Assembly: GCA_012274445.1 (NCBI GenBank)
Contig: JAAROD010000007.1
Location: 1-64,000 of the forward strand
Length of the DNA: 64,000 bases
Source of the DNA: Sclerotiophoma versabilis
Taxonomy: Eukaryota; Ascomycota; Dothideomycetes; Pleosporales; Didymellaceae
Direction of reading: 5' to 3'
Part shown: in pieces, positions 57,402-64,000 of the stretch
How the letters are laid out: every line of letters starts with the position of its first letter
Position numbering within the stretch: position 1 is the first letter of the stretch
The notes under the pieces: model-generated
Told to the model about the DNA's origin: nothing
Database searches by the model: none
The model's input: only the letters and a program-made list of their open reading frames with translations
Program-made: the position numbers and the translations under genes

Positions 57402-59961
57402 CTTTAAACACCCCTAAAGATAAGTACTACTTTAGAATCCTATACTACCTCTAGTAACTCTAACACGTTATATAACTATATTAATAATAACCTTAATATA
57501 GATAAAGAATTAAACAGAGGTATAATAACCTTTACGTCTATAAGTATATACCTAGTAGCTAAGCCTAAGACCTTTAATAGTACTTATAAGAAACTAGAAA
57601 ACTAGCTTATTAAATTTAACTTCTTCTTTATAATCTAGAGAGAATATATATCTAAGAAGAAATATATAATACTTATCTCTATATTTATAAAGAATTACGC
57701 GTTTATATAGATTAAACTCTTTATCTAGTATTACTATAGAGAAGAAATATCTACTAATATTAACGCATAGATTAAAGACTTTAACCTGTTTAAGAAATAA
57801 ATACGCTAAGTATTTAGAGTATATAATAAACTAACTATTATATATTATAATATCTAACACATTAAGTAAACTATATTAGCTACTAACTATACTACTAGGT
57901 TTTAGCAGCTAGCTATATATACTAGCTAGGATAACACTGCATTAATAATAATATTCTAATAAGAATTAAAACTAAGAGTTAAGAAGAAATTAATACAGAC
58001 TGCTGCATCTACTAATAACTTTAACTTTCTAGTTAATATAGTAATTAATATTAATATTAAGCTATATAAATTATAATAGAAATTATAGGAGGACCTATAT
58101 GCGTAAGCAGTAGCTTATACTACTTACCTACCTCTATATAATTTATAGTGTAATAACCTTAACTAAAGAAACTATAGAGTTAATTACTACTAGCTAAATA
58201 CTAGACACTAGGTGTATAACAGTACTAGCAGTAGTTACTATAGACTAGAGGCTATAGACCTGTCTAACATTAATAAAGAACTAGAATCTAAATAGAACTA
58301 GAAAAATAAAAGTAGTAATAGAAAGGATAAGTCTAGTATAACTTATTATAGTTATAGTAAGTAAGGCTACTACGCTAAGGATTATTAATTAAAGAATAAG
58401 GTAGTTTAATAACTTAATATACTTACCTATAGAGATATAGATACTAGTAATAAATAGAAAATTCTTACTAATAATATAGAACGTCTTATAGAAGACTCTA
58501 AGACTAGATCTAATAATAATTATATTGCACTATTTAATAAGAATATACAGAATGTCTAAAGCTAAGTACCTATACTATACTAGGAGTTAGATAAATAGTA
58601 GAAGTACCTATAAGACCTAATAGGATAACTATTAGCTTAGATAGAATAAGTATATAAACGCAGACTAAAAGTACGCAGGTATAAGCAGCCTATAATATCC
58701 TAGTAATTACGTAATACTACTAGATAAGAAGTAGACAGAGGTATTATCTACGCCTCTAATACTAAAGAAAGCTAGTATAATATAAATATGCGTAAATTTA
58801 ATAAGCATATAAAAACAGAATTAGCACGTTAGAAATTCTAGGATAATAATACTACCTTTTAGAAAAACTATAATTAGATTACTAAAAGTATTAATAAGAA
58901 ACTATAATAGTTAGCGCTTTAAACTTATGCAGGACAATAACAGGTTAATAACCTAAGTAAATCCTAACAGGATTAGTAGAAACATAAGTTTAATAAACTT
59001 AGTGCTAGTAACTACGCTATATAATAGAAGCTTAAGTAGTAAATAAAAAATAACTAAAGTAGAAATAAGCCTAAATTTAATAGAAAGCTAGTGTTACTTC
59101 TAAACCTATAACTAGAGTATACTTTAGACTACTAGAATCTAAATTATAGAAAGCTATTATAGATAGTATACGTGTACAACGCCTGTTGCATATATAAATT
59201 AGAAAAACTAAAAAAGAAATAGTTTCTAATTCCTAGTACTATATACAGGAAATAATAGTATAATTATAAGAATAATATATATAAAATACACTTTTAGAAT
59301 AAACATTCTAAGCTATATTTCCTAGGCATAGATAATTACTAGGTAATTATATACATGCAATTAGTTATTAATAGCTTCTACTATAACCTATACTAGCAGT
59401 ATTACTTTAACCTAAACTATAAGCTGTATAAAGGTAGTAAGATTATCTATAGATTTAGTAATAAGAAGACTTTTTTAGGTAAGTACTAAAAGAGTACTCT
59501 GCTAAGTAATCTCTTAATACTATTAAAGACAGCTTACTTATTAGACTACCTATTAAGATAAATAGAGTAGTATTATTAGCACTCTTAGACTTAGGAGCAC
59601 AGGCAAACTATATATCCTAGATAGTAATATATTAAGTAGGCCTTATACTACGTATAAAGAAACATGCCTATTTACTCTAAGTAGCTAATAGAGAATTAAT
59701 GCTAGAAGAGCTATATATTATATATAAGGTAATAGCAGCTTCTCTAGAAATATAGAAGTACTATAAAAAACTAACTTTAGACGTCTTTATAAAGACTATA
59801 TATAATATTATACTAGAACTTCTTTAGTTATAAAAGTATAATCTAGAAATAGACTAAATATAGAAAAGATTTTTATTAAGATAATATAAATATAGCACTA
59901 ATATATTAAAGCCTATATAGCGTACGCTGTAACTAGTAGATAAAAAGAAGATTAATAATAG
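56904..59961 (+). mobile_element. Gypsy-B copy 3, truncated after protease start
   Basis: A plus-strand Gypsy-B: LTR 56904-57401, gag to about 59560, and the beginning of protease. It stops at about 59961, where the sequence jumps to an inverted Gypsy-G LTR lacking its own end, so the junction looks like a rearrangement and not a clean insertion. It aligns with copy 2 from 36733 to about 40038 without the solo LTR. The zinc-knuckle region lies near 58340-58385. TAG/TAA stops are dense. Confidence 0.85.
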
Positions 59962-60622
59962 CTTAGCCTATACCTTTATTTTTTATTAAAGATATTATTT
60001 ATATAATTCTTTATTAAATACTTCTATATTAGAAAGTCTAGGCTTTTTAGCCTATTAGATAGTATAATTTTAGTAGTTATATAAAGAGGTAGGACTAGAG
60101 AAAAAGTTTTATCTACTTCTTTCTAAGGTTTCTAGATAAGCGTTATTACTTAGTATTTCCTTAAGTTTGTTTATTTAGGATTATAGCTACTTATATAGTT
60201 ATCTCTCTTACTTACTTACTAGTTTATCTAGGTTAGCTTTTAAGAATTATATTATTACTATTAGATTATCTACTAATAGGCTATATAATAGGTCTTACTA
60301 TTACTTATATAGATACTATAATTATATCTACTATTTATATATTAGCTAGCTACTAGGTAGGTGTTAATTATAAAGGTTATCTCCTTCTATTATTATACGC
60401 TTAGAGGCTTTAGTTAGTTTTAATCTTTCTACTTATATTATAGGTTAAAGTAGCTTTCTAATAAGTATATGTTTATTCTATACTATAGAAGTAGAAAGAT
60501 AAAGAATAAAGAAGAAATTATTTCTTCTTATATAAGATATAGTAAGATACTAAGCTATACTCTATAAATACATACGTAGGTTTAGTGTATAGTCTTATAT
60601 ACTTAGAGCTTAGCCTATTATA
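59962..60622 (-). repeat. Gypsy-G LTR (copy 3), inverted, end-truncated
   Basis: The reverse complement matches 30725 to about 31390. The outer edge at 60622 (complement of TATAATAGGC) is intact. The inner edge at 59962 is cut about 50 bp short of the LTR end and adjoins Gypsy-B copy 3. It sits in Gypsy-A copy 3 sequence on its right side. Confidence 0.8.
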
Positions 60623-62184
60623 CTTTTAATAAAAGACCTATATATACAGCTTATTTTTCTAGATAGTTAAATATATATACTACTCTAATACTAGAGTAGT
60701 CTTCTAGTAATATAAGTTTATTAACTATTTAGAATTTAAATATCTAGTATACTTATTTATTTCTTCTAAACTTCTCTATATTTAGAAGTTTAGTTAGTTA
60801 AGATAAGTAGTAATACTTAATATTAGGTACTACTTATAAAGGTTTCTATTATAATCTTTACTAGACTTTTCTTTTTAGGTATAGCTATTACCTAGAGAGG
60901 TAACTAAGGTATATAGGCCTTAATATACCTATATTAGACCTAAATACCTCTACTCTTCTAGTTAAGTATAGTATATACCTAATATAATAAAGTAGAACCT
61001 AAAGAATACTTAAATAAAGAGTATTAGATAAGTATACTTATTATAGCTATAGCTTATCTAGTTCTATAGTTAGAGTTATTACTATATATAAATATAGCTT
61101 ACGTATAGGTATACGTAATCTAGGTACTAGCTTTTATAATCTACTATATAGTATATTATAAATTAACTTTACTATTTATAAGTAAGAAGTTCTAGTAAGT
61201 TCTACTTTATAATAGAGAAAGTAAAGAAAAAAGTATAAATACTATCTTCTCTACCTTTCTTAGTCCTGTACCTAGTACCTAGTACCTAGTACTTAATATA
61301 ATAACTTATCTATTATATTATTTACTACTTTTTTATCTCTATTAGGCTATATACTTTCTATTTAGGTAATTACTAGTCTATTTATCTAGGTCTTCTAGGC
61401 TAGAAAGAAAGTAGTAATACCTCTACCTTTCTACCTTCTTTATACTACTATTATAAATAAGGTATTAGAGTCTAAGTTCTATTAACTTATAAGCTACTAT
61501 ACTTAAGTTTCTACTAGGTAGGTAATATATTTCTAGAGTAGATTGTCTTAAGACTTCTTAGAGGCGCTTATTAGAACTAGTAGTTTAGTACTAGATAGTA
61601 CTAGTATATCTTCTAGTAGTTATAACTATAGTAGATAGTTTACTAGGTTTATTATAGCTCTATTTAGAGCCTCTTATTACTATTTTATAAAAAGAGTTAT
61701 AATAGCTTAGTATTATACCTTACTATAGATATCTAATCTTAAGTTATTTCTATTATATAACTTAATTCTATAATTTAATAGGCACCTTATAGTATTATTA
61801 GTATTTCTATCTATTCTAAGTAGTACTCTTTAGTACGTGTTAGTAGAGAAAAGAAGTAATTAAAATTTTATTATAAGAAGCTAGCTACTAAGAGCTGTAT
61901 ATAAGTAGAAACTAAATAAATTTAATACTTATCTTCTAGTATAGAGCCTTATATATAAATACTAGAAGGTAGAAGGTATATAGAACCTATTTATAGAGCC
62001 TATAGTCTTCTAATAGCTTTTATAGTAGTAAGGCAGGCTCTAGTCTAGAAAGTCTAGAAAGTTTACTATAGAAGTTAAAATTACTAGAGTTCTACTAAGG
62101 GCCTATAGGGCTAGAGCGTAATTAGCTAGAGCGCCTAAGGCCTTCTATATACTAAGGTACTAGTCTAGAGCCTAGCCTGTTATA
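60623..62184 (-). mobile_element. Gypsy-A copy 3, LTR and gag start
   Basis: The minus-strand 5' end of Gypsy-A: LTR from 62184 down to about 61791, then the gag region down to about 60632, interrupted by a solo Copia-2 LTR at 60835-61444. The alignment with 35589-36530 is nearly gap-free. The rest of the element is replaced at 60622 by the Gypsy-G LTR. Confidence 0.85.
60835..61444 (+). repeat. Solo Copia-2 LTR
   Basis: 610 bp matching 13933-14569, flanked by CTACT on both sides (60830-60834 and 61445-61449). The uninterrupted Gypsy-A sequence at 36305-36355 confirms the empty site. It carries a shorter CTAGTAC array than the other copy, which accounts for part of the length difference. Unlike the solo Copia-B LTR it is thoroughly RIP-mutated. 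Confidence 0.88.
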
Positions 62185-62289
62185 GTAGAGCTCTCTATAG
62201 TACTAGAGTTAACTCTTCTACTAAGAGACTAAATCTAATACTAATTATATAGTTCTATATCTTACTTCTATAGTATAAGAGTAAATAAA
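62185..62289. other. Short unassigned RIP-affected stretch
   Basis: About 100 bp between the Gypsy-A LTR edge and the inverted repeat arm. No gene or repeat recognised. Confidence 0.5.
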
Positions 62290-62496
62290 ATATTAGGCTC
62301 TAAAGCTAGAAGCACTAAAGAAGAAGATTATAATATAGAATAGAATAATATAAATAGCTATAGAATTAATTAGTAGACTATAGACTATTTACTAGAGACT
62401 AGTAAATAGATAGAAAGAGACTATATATAGAGAGAGGTTACTCTACCTAGAGTACTTTCTAGTTCTTCTAGGCTAGAGAGCCTAAAGGGCCTAATA
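62290..62496 (+). repeat. Inverted repeat, left arm
   Basis: About 207 bp whose reverse complement matches 62720-62927 with scattered, mostly transition differences. It begins near TATTAGGCTC and ends at CCTAATAATTA, where the Gypsy-B LTR fragment starts. Confidence 0.75.
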
Positions 62497-62695
62497 ATTA
62501 AGTTTATCTTTAGAATTTTAACCTAACTCTTAAGCTAGATAGTTTACTCTATACTACTTATTATTACTTTCTATTATTATAGTATTCTACTAGGTAATAA
62601 CCTAACCTCTTATAGACTTTTCTATACCTATACTTATTTCTAAAAACTAATATAAATAGTACTTATAAGCTTTACTTAAAAGTAAAACTTTAATA
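62496..62695 (+). repeat. Gypsy-B LTR fragment (3' 200 bp)
   Basis: Matches the last part of the Gypsy-B LTR (for example 37318-37526), ending ACTTTAATA at 62695. The upstream part of the LTR is missing. It fills most of the spacer of the inverted repeat. Confidence 0.75.
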
Positions 62696-62719
62696 ATTAT
62701 CCTATATTAAAAAAGATAT

Positions 62720-62927
62720 TTATTAGGCCTCTTAGACTCTCTAGCCTAAAAGAACTAGAAGGTACTTTAGGTAGAGTAACCTCTCTATATATATAGTCTC
62801 TTTCTACCTGTTTACTAGTTTCTAGTAAATAGTCTATAGTCTACTAATTAACTCTGTAGCTGTCTATATTATTCTATCCTATATTATAATTCTCTTCTTT
62901 AGTACCTCTAGCCTTAGAGCCTAATAA
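62720..62927 (-). repeat. Inverted repeat, right arm
   Basis: Partner of 62290-62496. Just beyond it (62930-63020) the sequence resembles the middle of the Gypsy-G LTR (TTTTCTACTTCTAT and GGATAAAT-type words), so the arms may come from a related LTR. Confidence 0.75.
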
Positions 62928-63164
62928 TATTTTTCTTTTCTTTTTTTCTACTTCTATATTTTTACTTCTATGTTATAGAGTAAATACATACTAATTTAAA
63001 GACTACTTTAAGTCTTAATAGTAACTAATAGTAATAGCTTTAAGTAATCTATTAGTACTACCTATTTAGATAAAGCGTTTGTTCTATCCTATATTAAGAT
63101 TAGCCTCTTAAAAAGGTTCTAGAGTTTAGCTAGAGGCTAATAGGTAGAGAGTAAGTATAGTAAT
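62928..63164. other. Last RIP-affected stretch before normal DNA
   Basis: AT-rich remainder with partial Gypsy-G LTR resemblance at its start. A small inverted repeat, TTAGCCTCT ... AGAGGCTAA, lies at about 63102-63144. No gene seen. RIP-type composition ends around 63165. Confidence 0.55.
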
Positions 63165-63499
63165 TGAAGAAAATATCGAAGGCTGTAGCGAAAGACGCAT
63201 GCTAAGGTCCCACGAAAACCTAGCAATAAGGTGTTGCTTCTATCAGGCCTCTGGCTAACGATCATGTGCATGTGGCCACAGGCCACCCTTGCCTACGTAG
63301 ACAAGTACTGTTTTAACCAAGAGACTCAGAACTGAGCGAATCTTGCTTCCCTTTTGGCTGCAGTAGCGCAGCGGGCTAGAGCTAGCTTCTGACAGCTTCG
63401 CACGGTTTCTTAAGCTTGCAAAAGCGATTACTTGAGCGTACTGGTCGAGGGTGGTCTATTGAGAAGAATCCGTCTTTTCCTGGAATCGATTATGATCCT
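63165..63499. other. Intergenic, non-RIP DNA downstream of the oxidoreductase
   Basis: Balanced base composition with ordinary CA, TG and CG content. It contains the 3' flank of the minus-strand gene and presumably its polyadenylation region, but no clear signal could be chosen. A short perfect hairpin GTGGCC-ACA-GGCCAC is at 63272-63286. No tRNA, open frame or repeat family recognised. Confidence 0.6.
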
Positions 63500-64000
63500 C
63501 TACAATGCCAATACATCGCGCACGTTCACCACTTGTCCACTTGCAATTGACTTGTTTGCGCAGATACCTGTCAGAATTGACAGAGCTCCATCGACATGAG
63601 TGGCGGCCCTCATATCTTGATTGATCTCGGCTCCTTGTTCACCAAACAAGTCTGCAAGCAACACTTCATCACCTCCACCGTGTGCGCCAACACTAGTCGG
63701 GATCTCAACATCTACCGGCTTCTCGAACAACCTTCTCAATATGATCGATCGGCTTTCGAGTGATCCTTCAAGCGACTGGTCACCACCACTGTTCACGTAG
63801 CTGTTCTCAACCACTTCCATCTCCAATCGTCCGCCCGTCCCATTGAAAGATACTCGAAAGCCCTCCCATGGCGCGTAAGCAGTGAGTGAGTATGTTAGTA
63901 CTGCACTATTCTGGTATCGAACCATGACGCTCATGGTATCTTCGATACTGATGCCATCCCCAAACACGCTTTGATCTCGGTAGTAGCTGTCCTCGTGTTC
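63500..64000 (-). CDS. Gfo/Idh/MocA-type oxidoreductase, C-terminal part (partial)
   Basis: The frame is open from the right edge of the window (64000) to a TAG stop at 63500-63502, giving 166 residues; the true start lies outside. A GTG at 63965-63967 is only an internal codon, since the frame continues upstream as DSYYRDQS. The N-terminal Rossmann (NAD(P)-binding) domain is not in the window. What is seen fits the C-terminal alpha/beta domain of this family: FGDGISIEDTM, YSLTAYAPWEGF, then GTGGRLEMEV, a HGGGDEVLLADLFGE segment, and the final HVDGALSILTG and ANKSIASGQ helices. Such enzymes oxidise or reduce sugars and related polyols in the cytosol; the substrate cannot be told. No intron is seen in this part. 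Codon use is normal and shows no RIP. Confidence 0.8.
   Translation of the reverse strand, partial: EHEDSYYRDQSVFGDGISIEDTMSVMVRYQNSAVLTYSLTAYAPWEGFRVSFNGTGGRLEMEVVENSYVNSGGDQSLEGSLESRSIILRRLFEKPVDVEIPTSVGAHGGGDEVLLADLFGEQGAEINQDMRAATHVDGALSILTGICANKSIASGQVVNVRDVLAL

Noticed and set aside
1..63164. Mitochondrial genome, plasmid or bacterial AT-rich DNA
   Set aside because: Multiple LTR retrotransposon families with duplicated target sites, transitions between copies and a nuclear-type gene at the end indicate RIP-affected nuclear DNA.
1..63164. Centromere or subtelomere assignment
   Set aside because: Nested RIP-mutated elements fit both, but no telomeric repeat and no chromatin data are available; the right edge simply borders a gene.
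1..63164. Giant Starship-type mobile element or biosynthetic cargo
   Set aside because: No tyrosine recombinase captain-like frame, cargo gene or long terminal boundary could be read.
63272..63286. GTGGCC-ACA-GGCCAC hairpin as a terminator
   Set aside because: Too short and isolated; fungal polymerase II genes do not use such terminators. Noted only as a local inverted repeat.
63500..63967. A 155-residue protein starting at the GTG at 63965-63967
   Set aside because: The frame continues upstream without a stop to the window edge and the added residues fit the same family; GTG here is an internal Val codon.

Overview
The window looks like a filamentous ascomycete (Pezizomycotina) chromosome: about 63.2 kb of AT-rich, transposon-only DNA meets ordinary gene-bearing DNA at its right end. 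Almost every C followed by A is now T, and every G preceded by T is now A. That is the signature of repeat-induced point mutation (RIP). Homologous copies inside the window differ mostly by transitions with few length changes, so they can be paired by eye. The only reading frame open over useful length is the C-terminal end of a Gfo/Idh/MocA-type oxidoreductase at 63500-64000 (minus strand).

Layout, left to right (family names are mine). 1-2497: 3' part of a Ty3/Gypsy element (Gypsy-A copy 1, minus). 2498-9879: complete Ty1/Copia element (Copia-A, minus, 227-bp LTRs). 9880-10224: Fot1/pogo transposase fragment. 10225-11358: second Copia-A fragment. 11359-13932: LTR of Gypsy-G, split by a complete Fot1-like transposon (11553-13393). 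13933 to about 26410: another Copia (Copia-2, plus), itself carrying a 459-bp TRIM-like miniature retrotransposon (16143-16601) and a complete 7460-bp Copia-B (17860-25319, minus). 26411-28890: diverged Gypsy-B relative. 28891-30724: truncated Copia-C (minus). 30725-35588: Gypsy-G with 5' LTR, gag and pol. 35589-56903: Gypsy-A copy 2, interrupted by complete Gypsy-B (36733-43995, which holds a barely mutated solo Copia-B LTR at 36889-37180) and by complete Copia-B copy 2 (46186-53645). 56904-59961: truncated Gypsy-B copy 3. 59962-60622: inverted Gypsy-G LTR. 60623-62184: inverted Gypsy-A copy 3 holding a solo Copia-2 LTR. 62290-62927: an inverted repeat around a Gypsy-B LTR piece. From about 63165: normal DNA.

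Target-site duplications place several insertions exactly (GTAGC, ATTAC, ATAAG, GAACC/GAACT, CTACT, TA), which gives a relative order of events. The protein relics show the same RIP damage: polymerase YxDD boxes read YINN, YLNN, YIDN or YLDN, protease glycines are replaced, and Gag zinc-knuckle Cys and His codons have become Tyr.

The most interesting layer lies beyond canonical gag-pol. Long extra regions between pol and the 3' LTR hold readable relic frames: a Lys-rich antisense frame in Gypsy-B, a possible antisense frame in Gypsy-A, a Gln-rich sense frame in Copia-B, and an ATG-started frame of uncertain strand in Copia-A. The Copia families and the miniature element share a primer-binding site that, with RIP changes taken into account, matches the anticodon arm of initiator Met tRNA. 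All family assignments come from reading the sequence by eye, without database searches.
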